Source of the DNA: Gudongella sp964607545 | Lineage (GTDB): Bacteria; Bacillota; Clostridia; Tissierellales; Tissierellaceae | Assembly (NCBI GenBank): GCA_964607545.1 | Contig: CAZSLV010000005.1 | Span: 1 to 34,963, forward strand | DNA length: 34,963 nt | Reading direction: 5' to 3' | In this document: piece after piece, positions 7,866-16,051 of the stretch | How positions within the stretch are numbered: the stretch's first letter is position 1 | Layout of the letters: every line of letters starts with the position of its first letter | Notes under the pieces: model-generated | What the model saw: only the letters and a program-made list of their open reading frames with translations | Told to the model about the DNA's origin: nothing | The model's database searches: none | Translations under genes and position numbers: made by a program

Positions 7866-8975
7866 ATGTTTAATCTTAAAAGAAAATCCTTTAAAAGGTT
7901 TGATTTTGTTTTATTAACAAGTGTTATTTTGCTATGCCTATATGGAATAATAGTCATTTATTCAGCTACCCTAAGTTTAGAAAACTTAAGGTATGTTAAA
8001 ACTCAGTCTATTTCAACCTTGTTAGGCCTTGTTGCTATCTTTTTTTTAATCTTCTTTGACTATCAATTTTTAGGAAGGCTTTATATCCCCATCTACATTG
8101 CCTCCCTAGTCCTCTTAGTAGGGGTGCTTGTTCTTGGGATTGGAGAAAGTGACTGGGGTTCTAGATCTTGGCTTTATATTGGACGTTTTGGTTTTCAACC
8201 TGCAGAAATAGTAAAGGTAATGCTTATCATTTCCCTAGCTAAATACTTAGATATACACAAGGAGGATATAAATTCGCTTTTTGTACTTCTTAAAGTATTG
8301 ATTTTTGCCTTTACTCCAGTAGCCCTTATATTGCTCCAGCCAGATGCTGGAACTGCTATGGTATTTATATTTATAATAGCCTTGATGATATTTTCAGCAG
8401 GAATAAAATGGAAGTTTATTGGGTCAGCTATTGGCCTTGGTATTCTAAGCTTACCTTTACTTTGGACTAGGCTTGATGTTTATCAAAAAAATAGGTTTTT
8501 TAATTTTCTAGACCCAGGTAGAGATACATCAAACACAGGCCTTCAAGCCATACAAGGAAAGATAGCCATAGGGAGTGGTAAAATCTTTGGTAGGGGCCTT
8601 TTTAAAGGAAGTCAAACTCAATTTAACTATATACCAGAAAAACAAACAGACTTTATATTTGCAGTAATAGCTGAGGAACTTGGCTTTGTTGGAGGGGCTG
8701 TACTTATAATTTTGTATTTTATAATGATACACAGGATAATAAAGATAGCTAAAAACACTCCAGATAAGTTTGGGTCGTTTATGGCTATAGGTTTTGTTGG
8801 AATGTTTTTATTTCATATTTGGGAAAATATAGGGATGACTATGGGCCTTATGCCTATAACAGGGATTCCACTGCCCTTTATTAGCTATGGTGGTACCTTC
8901 CAATTGGTTAATCTTATTTCAATAGGCATTATTTTAAGTGTTGGAATTTATAGGGAGGGTCTTAGCTTTGAATAG
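7866..8975 (+). CDS. rodA: RodA/FtsW-family peptidoglycan glycosyltransferase (SEDS protein)
   Basis: This multi-pass membrane protein polymerises lipid II into glycan strands, working with a class B penicillin-binding protein. About ten hydrophobic segments are visible across 369 residues. Family motifs include LLQPDAGTAMVF, the long conserved loop from LDPGRDTSNTGLQAIQGK through GRGLFKGSQTQFNYIPE to KQTDFIFAVIAEELGFVGG (which carries the acidic residue thought to be catalytic), and PITGIPLPFISYGGT. Length and the absence of N- or C-terminal extensions favour RodA (elongation) over FtsW (division), but the two are not certain to be separable by eye. AAGGAG lies 9 bases before the ATG. It is a single-gene unit, divergent from queG, sharing a terminator with tdk. 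Confidence 0.9.
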   Translation: MFNLKRKSFKRFDFVLLTSVILLCLYGIIVIYSATLSLENLRYVKTQSISTLLGLVAIFFLIFFDYQFLGRLYIPIYIASLVLLVGVLVLGIGESDWGSRSWLYIGRFGFQPAEIVKVMLIISLAKYLDIHKEDINSLFVLLKVLIFAFTPVALILLQPDAGTAMVFIFIIALMIFSAGIKWKFIGSAIGLGILSLPLLWTRLDVYQKNRFFNFLDPGRDTSNTGLQAIQGKIAIGSGKIFGRGLFKGSQTQFNYIPEKQTDFIFAVIAEELGFVGGAVLIILYFIMIHRIIKIAKNTPDKFGSFMAIGFVGMFLFHIWENIGMTMGLMPITGIPLPFISYGGTFQLVNLISIGIILSVGIYREGLSFE

Positions 8976-8977
8976 GA

Positions 8978-9010
8978 AAAGGAAAACCTTAATTAGGGTT
9001 TTCCTTTTTT
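8978..9010. terminator. Bidirectional terminator between rodA and tdk
   Basis: AGGAAAACC (8980-8988) pairs with GGTTTTCCT (8997-9005) around an 8-base loop. T runs follow on the plus side and A runs precede, so it can stop transcripts of both convergent genes. Confidence 0.85.
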
Positions 9011-9013
9011 AAA

Positions 9014-9625
9014 TTACTCTATAAATTTAACTTGGTTTTTATTTACTATAGCTTCCTCTTCTTTTTTCTCTTTTAGAAAACAAGTCCTACATAGGGGTTC
9101 ATATTCCTTTGTAGCCCCAATTACAACCCTTTCCCTTGCCTTTGTCTTTCTATGACTTACCCAAGCATCTGTACCACACCTGGTACATACTGCATGGTGT
9201 TTAGTTAAATAATCTGCATATGGCATCATTTCTTTTAATATTTCAAAGGGTTTCCCACTAAAATCCATATCTAAACCTGCTAAAATCACAGTGATTTCTT
9301 CGCTTAAAAGCTCATTAATCCCATCTTTTATATCTTCAATATCTCCACCTAAAAATTGCACTTCATCTATTGCTACTATTTGAGGATTGTTTTTATGGCA
9401 ATAATCCATAATCATCTTTATATCTTCTACTAAAATACCCTCTATTGAAGTTTTATCGTGAGATATAATTTCTGAGCTGGGATACCTACTATCTACAGCT
9501 GGTTTAAAGGCTACTGTCTTGTAACCTGCTATATGAAACCTCTTTACTTCTTTTTCTAAACTAGATGTCTTGCCCGAAAACATAGACCCTGTGTGTATAA
9601 TTAACTTTCCCTTGTACTGGTGCAC
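9014..9625 (-). CDS. tdk: Thymidine kinase
   Basis: This type II thymidine kinase salvages thymidine to dTMP with ATP. The P-loop GSMFSGKT is at residues 13-20. The Walker B/active-site strand is VAIDEVQFLGG. The lasso region LTKHHAVCTRCGTDAW and the later PLCRTC supply four cysteines for the structural zinc. At 203 residues it has normal length. The start is GTG with a GGGGGG tract 9 bases upstream. It is the last gene after mgtC-ppiB-queG-like but also has its own strong candidate promoter in the 56-base gap before it. Confidence 0.96.
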   Translation of the reverse strand: MHQYKGKLIIHTGSMFSGKTSSLEKEVKRFHIAGYKTVAFKPAVDSRYPSSEIISHDKTSIEGILVEDIKMIMDYCHKNNPQIVAIDEVQFLGGDIEDIKDGINELLSEEITVILAGLDMDFSGKPFEILKEMMPYADYLTKHHAVCTRCGTDAWVSHRKTKARERVVIGATKEYEPLCRTCFLKEKKEEEAIVNKNQVKFIE

Positions 9626-9657
9626 TATTTATTACCCCCCATGCTTTTGGTTTTTTT

Positions 9658-9686
9658 ATTATACCATGAAGTAGATAATTTTTAAA
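9658..9686 (-). promoter_or_regulatory. Promoter for tdk
   Basis: The minus strand has TTTAAA (9681-9686, 4/6 match to the -35), a 17-base spacer ending in TGG, and a perfect TATAAT (9658-9663). This is an extended -10 with correct spacing. The -35 overlaps the stop codon of the preceding gene. Confidence 0.55.
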
Positions 9687-10452
9687 CCACAGGATTTGTC
9701 GATGTACAAGGTAAGCCAACTAAACATTTGCCACAAACCCCTGCATGACCAAGTTCTTTATATATCTGTTCATTTACTTGACACATTTCATAACATTTAA
9801 ACCTATCAAAATTATCTATAAATAGGGCATCATTAACACAATTATCAACACAAATTCCACATGAACCATCGTGTTTAAATAAGCAATTTTCATTTGCTGT
9901 TCTCTTTGTTGCTTGTATTTTAAAGTTTGTTACAATATTTCCATATCTTCCACATGAACCTTTTTCAGTGATAAGCATATTGTTTATGCCAAACTTTCCT
10001 AGGCCTGCAATATAGGCTACATGCCTATTTGACCATACAGATGTTAACCTTTCATAATCCATGTTTTGGTCTGGGGGGAGTTTCCCAGCTTCAAACCCCA
10101 TCTTAGTAAAGAATTTAATTAAGTCATCGTTTATTTGTCCTAAGAGTAAGTTTGTTTCTACATAAGCCCTAGCCCATTCTAGGGAAGCTGTTCTTTCTTT
10201 TATATTACTTTGACCTATAAAATCTTCAAAGGGTAAAAAGTAAGCTATGACTGTACTCGCGCTTTCTAATATGTCAAAAGGCTTAAGGTGGTTTTCGTTA
10301 GCTACCTCTTTTAATAAGTCAAAAACAGGGTCATGTGCATCTGCATAACCTACAAGAGGGTCCTTCCACCTTGTACTTATATCACCACTAGCTATAAAGT
10401 TTGAAATAGTATCTTTAATTTGCCCTAGTATTAAATGGTTAATGTCTTTCAT
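9682..10452 (-). CDS. QueG-related iron-sulfur protein of unassigned function
   Basis: This 256-residue protein resembles the epoxyqueuosine reductase family in overall design: an alpha/beta N-terminal region, a central WSNRHVAYIAGLGKFGINNMLIT segment equivalent to QueG's AHRAGLGYYGKN, then a ferredoxin-like C-terminus. The cysteine pattern differs. It has C-x7-C-x2-C-x3-C without the CP ending, then CYEMC, then CGKCLVGLPC, which can still hold two clusters. It is about 90 residues shorter than the true QueG in this window. It abuts ppiB through a TAAATG junction, with AAAGGAG inside the ppiB end. Since a canonical QueG is present, a different reductase or electron-transfer role is likely; automatic annotation would probably still call it QueG. 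Confidence 0.75.
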   Translation of the reverse strand: MKDINHLILGQIKDTISNFIASGDISTRWKDPLVGYADAHDPVFDLLKEVANENHLKPFDILESASTVIAYFLPFEDFIGQSNIKERTASLEWARAYVETNLLLGQINDDLIKFFTKMGFEAGKLPPDQNMDYERLTSVWSNRHVAYIAGLGKFGINNMLITEKGSCGRYGNIVTNFKIQATKRTANENCLFKHDGSCGICVDNCVNDALFIDNFDRFKCYEMCQVNEQIYKELGHAGVCGKCLVGLPCTSTNPVV

Positions 10453-11052
10453 TTAGTACTCCTTTATTACCATTTCCTCAATAATCACTGGATCTTTTGG
10501 CATGTCATTTCTACCAACTTCTACACTTGCAATCTTATCTACAACATCCATTCCCTCATATACTTGACCAAAGACTGTATGTTTAAAGTCTAACCATTCT
10601 GTCCCACCAAATTCTTCATAGGCTGCGATTACATCATCAGAAAAACCTCTTTCTTCTCCAAGCTTTTTCATTTGTTTTAATGAACGAGGGTCAAGGTCAC
10701 TCTTTTGGACAATGAAAAATTGACTCCCGTTTGTATTAGGTCCTGCATTTGCCATGGATAGGGCTCCCTTTATATTCCTATGCAAAGGACTAAATTCATC
10801 TTCAAAGGACTTATTCCAAATGCTATGGCCTCCTCTGCCACTTCCATCTGGGTCTCCACCTTGAATCATAAAATCCTTTATTACCCTATGAAATTTCAAC
10901 CCATTATAATAGCCATTTTTACTGTGAGTTACAAAGTTTTCAACTGCCTTTGGAGCAACTTGTGGAAATAATCTAAAACTTATATCCCCAAGACTTGTTT
11001 TCATAATTGCCACTTGTTCACCTTTTTTTGGTTTTTCTAATTGATTTAACAT
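10453..11052 (-). CDS. Cyclophilin-type peptidyl-prolyl cis-trans isomerase
   Basis: This cyclophilin isomerises proline peptide bonds. Core motifs are visible: YYNGLKFHRVIKDFMIQGGDPDGSGRGG (with the catalytic arginine in FHRV), GALSMANAGPNTNGSQFFIV, and the HTVFGQVYEGMDVVDKI strand near the end. There is no signal peptide, so it is cytoplasmic. At 199 residues it is longer than minimal bacterial cyclophilins because of a charged insertion (DLDPRSLKQMKKLGEERGF and onward) before the HTVFG strand; such insertions are known in Firmicute members. The start abuts mgtC (TAAATG) with AAAGGAGG upstream, and the stop abuts the next gene in the same way, so translation of the three is probably coupled. 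Confidence 0.95.
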   Translation of the reverse strand: MLNQLEKPKKGEQVAIMKTSLGDISFRLFPQVAPKAVENFVTHSKNGYYNGLKFHRVIKDFMIQGGDPDGSGRGGHSIWNKSFEDEFSPLHRNIKGALSMANAGPNTNGSQFFIVQKSDLDPRSLKQMKKLGEERGFSDDVIAAYEEFGGTEWLDFKHTVFGQVYEGMDVVDKIASVEVGRNDMPKDPVIIEEMVIKEY

Positions 11053-11754
11053 TTAAATTCCTCCTTTTTTGTTTTTCCAATTTTGCATTTTCCCATCTTC
11101 TAAATCTACTGACTTAACAGCCTCTACATTAAGCAGGCTCTCATATAATTCTTCATTTATTATACCCATGGGTTTTTTTATATAAAATTTAACATCTATA
11201 TAACCTGTTTCCTCATCATCTATCTTTAAATCATCTATTGTAATATTCCTAATGCTAATCCCAAAGCTTCCAAATAAAGTGCCAACTTCTCCAATAAGTC
11301 CTGCCCTATCCTTAGCTGTGATCCTAATTATTTTATTGGCCCCTCTTAAGTAGTTCTTTTCAACTTTTGACAGGACAACTAAAGAAATTAAGACTATTAA
11401 GGCTGTTACTATGCCCCCAAAATAATAGCCTGACCCTACAGCCAATCCAATTCCTGCACATACCCATAGGCTTGCAGCAGTCGTTAGGCCCTTAATTGTA
11501 TTTCCATTTCTTAGTATGGTACCTGCTCCAAGAAAACCAACCCCTGTTACTACATTTGAAGCTATTCTTGAAGGATCAGCCCTTTCTGGCATCCCATATA
11601 AGGAAATCAACATAATTAATGCAGACCCTACACTAACCAATATATGGGTCCTTAGGCCTGCAGGCCTGTTGCTAGCCTCCCTTTCTATCCCTATAATCCC
11701 ACCTATAAGGGCTGCTAATAACAACCTCAGTAGTATATCTTGATTTGATATCAT
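11053..11754 (-). CDS. MgtC/SapB family membrane protein
   Basis: The N-terminal ~130 residues are the MgtC membrane domain, with LLAALIGGIIGIERE, the conserved RPAGLRTHILVSVGSALIML and NVVTGVGFLGAGTILR motifs, and TAASLWVCAGIGLAVGSGYY. The C-terminal ~85 residues form a soluble ACT-like domain. Members influence growth at low magnesium and, in pathogens, survival inside macrophages; the transport role is doubtful, so I give no gene symbol. The ATG has GGGGAGG 9 bases upstream. It leads the unit with ppiB, the QueG-like gene and tdk. No magnesium riboswitch fits in the 79-base divergent gap upstream. Confidence 0.9.
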   Translation of the reverse strand: MISNQDILLRLLLAALIGGIIGIEREASNRPAGLRTHILVSVGSALIMLISLYGMPERADPSRIASNVVTGVGFLGAGTILRNGNTIKGLTTAASLWVCAGIGLAVGSGYYFGGIVTALIVLISLVVLSKVEKNYLRGANKIIRITAKDRAGLIGEVGTLFGSFGISIRNITIDDLKIDDEETGYIDVKFYIKKPMGIINEELYESLLNVEAVKSVDLEDGKMQNWKNKKGGI

Positions 11755-11786
11755 ACAAAATGCCTCCCCTTTTTACTTAAATATAT

Positions 11787-11816
11787 TTGAGCATTTAACT
11801 TAGTATATGCTATAAT
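11787..11816 (+). promoter_or_regulatory. Promoter for the DUF1667 gene
   Basis: TTGAGC (11787-11792) is followed by an 18-base spacer and TGC-TATAAT (11808-11816). Both elements are good, and the expected transcript start leaves a very short leader containing the SD. Confidence 0.6.
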
Positions 11817-11833
11817 TTTCTAGAGGTGATAAT

Positions 11834-12190
11834 GTGAATCATAAAACTTTTAAGTGCCAAGTATGCCCTGTAGGATGTAGTATAGAAGTTACTAGTGAAG
11901 ATAATGATTTAATAATAAAAGGTAATAATTGTAATAGAGGCTTAGAATATGCTAGGTCTCTTTATGAGGATTCCCCTCAAGTTTTATTTGGCAGGTGTAT
12001 CTTGTCAAATTCTTCCATGGGTAGGCTTGCAGTAAAGACAAGTTCCCCCATCCCAAAAGAAGTAAAAAGTAAGGTTATGAAAGAAATCCAAAATACCAGG
12101 GTTAGTGGTCCTATAAAAAAAGGACAGGTAATTATTGAAAATATTTTTAACCTTGGTGTTGATGTTGTAGCTATGCGAAAGGTTTTATAA
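11834..12190 (+). CDS. DUF1667 family cysteine-rich protein
   Basis: This small protein has the DUF1667 signature: CQVCPVGC near the N-terminus, GNNCNRGLEYA about 22 residues later, and a C-terminal region ending in GVDVVAMRKV. The four clustered cysteines suggest an Fe-S or zinc site. In Clostridia and relatives the gene usually follows a GlpO/LhgO-like dehydrogenase and an FAD/NAD oxidoreductase, where it is thought to help electron transfer. Neither partner is present here. The start is GTG with GAGGTGAT immediately upstream. Its last 20 bases overlap the end of the convergent MATE gene. Function unknown; 118 residues is normal. Confidence 0.85.
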   Translation: MNHKTFKCQVCPVGCSIEVTSEDNDLIIKGNNCNRGLEYARSLYEDSPQVLFGRCILSNSSMGRLAVKTSSPIPKEVKSKVMKEIQNTRVSGPIKKGQVIIENIFNLGVDVVAMRKVL

Positions 12191-13532
12191 GGCCCTTGTT
12201 CTTTACCAAACTCTTTAAGACAAAGAAAAACCAAATAAATAAAATTATCCCCTTTAAGATACTAGTTGCAGAAATTGCCCACCATATACCTGATAGGCCC
12301 AAGACCCCACTGGATAATACAATGGCAAGTGGAATCCTTAAGAGGTTAATTGAAACTCCTGATATAGTAGGGGGTAGGGTAAGGCCCAAACCATTAAAGG
12401 CTCCAGCCGTTCCTATTTCAATGCTCATAAAAAATTGAGACAAGCCAAGAATCCTTAGGTAAATTATCCCCTCAGCTATTGTCTTTTGGTCATTTGGAGT
12501 AAACATGGTAAATATTGGTTTAGCTGCAAATATTAATAAGAAGGAAATAAAGATACCAAAATACCCTAGTAGTTTTATACCCTTATAGTAGCCTTCCTTA
12601 ATCCTATCGAATTTTTTGGCCCCGTAATTTTGCCCAACAAAGGCAGAAATTGCTGCTGCAAAACCTTCTGATGTCATCCATGACAGGGATTCAATTTGAG
12701 ACCCAATGCTTTGAACTGCAACTGCAACTGCCCCATACTCAGCAATAATTCTTGTAAGTACAATCCCAATTAAGGCATGGACCCCTGTTTGAGTTGCAGG
12801 AGGAAAACCTAGTTTTATTATTTCTTTAACTTTTCTTATATCTAATTTTCTAAATAACCTTATGCCGTTAAATATTACCCCTTTATTCCTAGAAATAATT
12901 AAAAACATAAATGTAACTATAAATTGCGAACTAATAGTAGCTATAGCAGCCCCTTTTATACCTAGGCCAAATCCAAAGATTAATACTGGGTCTAGGATTA
13001 TATTAACCGCAAGCCCTATGGTGTTTATCTTAAAAGGACTTAAGCTGTTCCCTGAACTATTCATGGCTGTTGAAAATATTGGATTTAAAAAGTGAAAGAC
13101 TATTCCTAGTCCAATTATGCTCAAGTAAGATTCAGCCATAGTTACAACTACTGGGTCATCGAAGTTAAAAAATCCAATTATTTCAGATTTTAGGAAAAAT
13201 AAACTTAAACCATATACTATAGCTATTAGTATGTCTAGTTGGAGTCCTTGAGTTATATAGTCTTTAGCCCTAAGATAATCTCCCTTGCCATAGGATTGGG
13301 CTACACTTACCCCAACCCCTATTTGAGATATTAATATAAAGGCTGCCCCTAGCCAAAGGAAGAATCCCCCAGCCCCAGCTGCTGCAACGGCCCTAGTATC
13401 TAATCTTCCAAGCCACATTATATCAGTAATATTATAGGCCATTTGAATAAATGATGTACCCATTATGGGCAAGGCAAGCTTGGTCAATGTCTTAATTATA
13501 TTTCCTTCAGTTAAATTGATTCCTCTATTCAT
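12171..13532 (-). CDS. MATE family efflux transporter
   Basis: This 453-residue protein has about twelve hydrophobic helices in the two-bundle MATE layout. Recognisable pieces are the N-terminal LTKLALPIMGTSFIQMAYNITDIMWLGRL, the FVGQNYGAKKFDRIKEG stretch at the start of the second half, and paired LDPVLIFGFGLGIKGAAIAT. MATE proteins export drugs or metabolites in exchange for Na+ or H+; the substrate cannot be predicted. The start has AAGGAG 5 bases before the ATG. A terminator separates it from hemolysin III upstream, so it is probably a single-gene unit, though I see no clear promoter in the short space left. Its 3' end overlaps the DUF1667 gene tail to tail. Confidence 0.94.
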   Translation of the reverse strand: MNRGINLTEGNIIKTLTKLALPIMGTSFIQMAYNITDIMWLGRLDTRAVAAAGAGGFFLWLGAAFILISQIGVGVSVAQSYGKGDYLRAKDYITQGLQLDILIAIVYGLSLFFLKSEIIGFFNFDDPVVVTMAESYLSIIGLGIVFHFLNPIFSTAMNSSGNSLSPFKINTIGLAVNIILDPVLIFGFGLGIKGAAIATISSQFIVTFMFLIISRNKGVIFNGIRLFRKLDIRKVKEIIKLGFPPATQTGVHALIGIVLTRIIAEYGAVAVAVQSIGSQIESLSWMTSEGFAAAISAFVGQNYGAKKFDRIKEGYYKGIKLLGYFGIFISFLLIFAAKPIFTMFTPNDQKTIAEGIIYLRILGLSQFFMSIEIGTAGAFNGLGLTLPPTISGVSINLLRIPLAIVLSSGVLGLSGIWWAISATSILKGIILFIWFFFVLKSLVKNKGLIKPFA

Positions 13533-13571
13533 ACTTTCTCCTTGTTCCTTGTGTGTCTTATGTTGTGAATC

Positions 13572-13598
13572 AAAAAATAATGGATAGCAGGGCTATCC
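13572..13598 (-). terminator. Terminator after the hemolysin III gene
   Basis: GGATAGC (13582-13588) pairs with GCTATCC (13592-13598) around a 3-base loop. On the minus strand the hairpin is followed by ATTATTTTTT. It separates the TPR-map-hemolysin III unit from MATE. Confidence 0.75.
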
Positions 13599-13643
13599 AA
13601 AATTAATTTATGGCACCTTTATATTTAATCTATAATAATAAGC

Positions 13644-14285
13644 CTAGGCTAGGTATAAAAATATACCTATAAAGTGGATTATACTAGCTGAAAGAACAAA
13701 TAAATGCCAGATAGCATGGTTATATGGTATTTTTTTAATGCTATAAAATATAGTACCTAGGGTGTATAATAAACCTCCACCTAATATATATAAGAAGAAG
13801 GATAAAGAAGTTGCATTAATAATAGCTTTTATAGGTATTATAGCAACCCAACCCATTCCAATATATAAAAATACTGATAAGAGTTTAAATTTATCAAACT
13901 TGCCGTATGTTACTATTTTAAAGATTACCCCTGCAATTGCTAAAAGCCAAATCCCACTTAAGATACCCCACTTTAATTTACCAGTTAAAGTTAATATTAC
14001 TATAGGGGTATAGGTCCCTGCTATAAAAAGAAAAATTGACGAGTGATCAAAGACCCTTAAGATTTTTTTTGCCTTTATATTAGTGATGCTATGGTAGAGG
14101 GTTGAGGACATAAACATTAGTATTATACAAGCCCCATATATTGAAAAAGAAATAGTTGCAGGTAGGTCTTTCTTTAAAATTGATTGAATTAATAGAAAAA
14201 CTAATCCAACTATGCCAAATACTACTCCTAGTCCATGGCTTATACCATTGAATATTTCTTCTTTCTTGGTGTAGGTAGTTCCCAT
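13644..14285 (-). CDS. Hemolysin III family (PAQR-related) membrane protein
   Basis: The protein has seven predicted membrane segments in 213 residues and the family's conserved histidine/aspartate sites: NGISHGLG at the N-terminus, SSTLYHS with the following FDHSSIFLFIAGTYTP, and the C-terminal HAIWHLFVLSASIIHF. These residues form the metal site shared with eukaryotic PAQR receptors and with bacterial YqfA. Despite the name, most members are not known toxins; roles in membrane lipid homeostasis are suspected. The ATG has AAGGAGG upstream. It is the third gene after the TPR gene and map, 12 bases beyond the map stop. Confidence 0.9.
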   Translation of the reverse strand: MGTTYTKKEEIFNGISHGLGVVFGIVGLVFLLIQSILKKDLPATISFSIYGACIILMFMSSTLYHSITNIKAKKILRVFDHSSIFLFIAGTYTPIVILTLTGKLKWGILSGIWLLAIAGVIFKIVTYGKFDKFKLLSVFLYIGMGWVAIIPIKAIINATSLSFFLYILGGGLLYTLGTIFYSIKKIPYNHAIWHLFVLSASIIHFIGIFLYLA

Positions 14286-14297
14286 AATATTTCCTCC

Positions 14298-15050
14298 TTA
14301 TTCACCTTGGTCGGTTAAGATAATTGGTCCATCTTTTGTGATAGCAAGGGTGTGTTCGTATTGGGCAGAAAGGCTTTTATCCCTTGTTCTTGCAGTCCAA
14401 TTGTTATCGTCTATTTGCATCCCATATTGACCCATATTTACCATAGGCTCAATAGTAATTACCATGCCCTCAATCAACCTTTGCCCCCTGCCTGGCTTGC
14501 CATAATGGGGTACTTGAGGGTCTTCGTGCATGTCTTTTCCAATTCCATGGCCTACAAAATCCCTTACTACTGAAAACCCGTTTTTTTCCACATGGCTTTG
14601 AATTGCATGCCCAATATCACCTAGTCTATTTCCCACTTGTGCTTGTTCAATCCCTAAGTACAAGGACTCTTTTGTCACATCAAGTAGTTTTTTCTTGTCT
14701 TCTGAAAGTTCTCCAACCCCATAGGTCCAAGCAGAATCTGCCAAGTATCCATCATACCTTACAACCATATCTATGGATACTATATCCCCTTCTTTTAGCT
14801 TTTCATCCCTTGGAAAGCCATGGCAAATTTCATCATTTATACTGGCACAAATAGCATAGGGATAACCATGGTAGCCTTTTTGTTCTGGATAAGCGCCTTT
14901 TTCTTCTAGGTACTTTTCTACAAATTGGTCAATTTCAGAAGTTGTAATCCCAGGCTTTATCATTTTTTTTATTTCCTTGTGAACATTTGCTAAGATTTCT
15001 CCTGCCTTTTTCATTTTCATTATTTCATCAGGTGTCTTTACAATAATCAT
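14298..15050 (-). CDS. map: Methionine aminopeptidase, type I
   Basis: This enzyme removes the initiator methionine from new proteins. The two-metal ligands are in place: D94, D105, H168, E201 and E232, along with the substrate-contacting H77 in ICHGFP and H175 in MHEDP. The length of 250 without an N-terminal zinc extension is the usual bacterial type Ia form. AAGGAG precedes the ATG. In many Firmicutes map lies in the secY-adk-map-infA ribosomal cluster, but here it lies between a TPR gene (21-base gap) and a hemolysin III gene. This may be a second copy or a relocated single copy; the window cannot tell. Confidence 0.96.
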   Translation of the reverse strand: MIIVKTPDEIMKMKKAGEILANVHKEIKKMIKPGITTSEIDQFVEKYLEEKGAYPEQKGYHGYPYAICASINDEICHGFPRDEKLKEGDIVSIDMVVRYDGYLADSAWTYGVGELSEDKKKLLDVTKESLYLGIEQAQVGNRLGDIGHAIQSHVEKNGFSVVRDFVGHGIGKDMHEDPQVPHYGKPGRGQRLIEGMVITIEPMVNMGQYGMQIDDNNWTARTRDKSLSAQYEHTLAITKDGPIILTDQGE

Positions 15051-15071
15051 TCAATTCTCTCCTTGTTTATT

Positions 15072-15992
15072 TTAAATATAATTTTTTATAATTTCTAAAT
15101 ACCTCTTTTTTTCTCTTAGTATATTTAAATCTTCATCTAAAAGAACCCAATTAATTAGGCCTGGGTGGAGTTTTAAACTAATTTCAATATCATTAAGGGC
15201 AAGGTCATATTCTTTTATCAGGGCATAAGAACATGCCCTATTATAATATAAATCATGGGCATCCTTCTTATGGGAGATGCCTTCACTTAAAATCCTTATA
15301 GCCTCTTTATAATCTTTTTTATCAATATATATGGCTGATAAGTTTAAATAAATATATTCATAAGTTGGCTTTAAGGCTTTTGCCTTATGATAATACTCTA
15401 GTGCCTTATCAATTTTTCCTAAACGACCGTAAACAACCCCTATATTAAAATGTGATAGGTAAAAATCATCTTTGTGTAAGATACTTTTTTTTAAGAAGCT
15501 TAAACTTAACTTCAAATCACCTTCTTCTTCATAAATGGCCCCTAGGTTATTAAGGGCAAAGGGGTGGTTTGGATTTATATCTAGTATTTTATAATAAAGT
15601 GAAATTGCTTCTTTTATCTTTCCTTCTTTATCTAGTAAGTTAGCAAGATTATAAAGTGACAAAGTGTCTTCTTTTGATATTTCTATGGCTCTTTTATAAG
15701 AGTCCTTGGCAGTATTTAACTCTCCTAAGTCTTCATATATAAGTCCTAGTTGATAATATGCATGGTGGTGGTCTTTATCTAACTTAGTTATCTTCTTATA
15801 GTAATTTATGGCCTCACTTATTTGATTTAATTCTGTGGATATTACTCCTAAATTAAATAAAATTAATATTTTAGAATCCCTAGTCCTTGATCCTTCTAAG
15901 GCTTTTTTATAAAGGGCAAGGGATTTTTCCAAATCACCCTCTATATACATTTTTTCTCCTAGTATCCTATAATTATTACCCCTAAAGTCCAT
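15072..15992 (-). CDS. Tetratricopeptide repeat protein
   Basis: Almost the whole 306-residue protein is made of about eight consecutive ~34-residue TPR units. Each has the usual small and aromatic residues, for example AYYQLGLIYEDLGELNTA, SLYNLANLLDKEGKIKEA and ALNNLGAIYEEEGDLKLS. There is no signal peptide or membrane segment, so it is a cytoplasmic scaffold or adaptor. The partner is unknown. The ATG has GTAGGAG at good spacing. It leads the unit with map and hemolysin III, with a terminator for the preceding nitroreductase just upstream. Confidence 0.88.
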   Translation of the reverse strand: MDFRGNNYRILGEKMYIEGDLEKSLALYKKALEGSRTRDSKILILFNLGVISTELNQISEAINYYKKITKLDKDHHHAYYQLGLIYEDLGELNTAKDSYKRAIEISKEDTLSLYNLANLLDKEGKIKEAISLYYKILDINPNHPFALNNLGAIYEEEGDLKLSLSFLKKSILHKDDFYLSHFNIGVVYGRLGKIDKALEYYHKAKALKPTYEYIYLNLSAIYIDKKDYKEAIRILSEGISHKKDAHDLYYNRACSYALIKEYDLALNDIEISLKLHPGLINWVLLDEDLNILREKKRYLEIIKNYI

Positions 15993-16023
15993 ATATACTC
16001 CTACCTATTCTATCATATTTTCA

Positions 16024-16051
16024 GAAAAAAAGTAGAGGCTAACCTCTACTT
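16024..16051 (-). terminator. Terminator after the nitroreductase gene, overlapping its stop codon
   Basis: AAGTAGAGG (16030-16038) pairs perfectly with CCTCTACTT (16043-16051) around a 4-base loop, followed by a T run on the minus strand. The nitroreductase stop (16050-16052) lies in the stem. Confidence 0.85.

Noticed and set aside
11755..11833. A magnesium riboswitch upstream of mgtC
   Set aside because: The 79-base divergent gap is too short for a known Mg2+ riboswitch and shows no strong hairpins.
16007..16015. TGATAGAAT upstream of the TPR gene as an extended -10 promoter
   Set aside because: A start 7 bases downstream would fall within the SD at 15998-16002, removing the ribosome-binding site.
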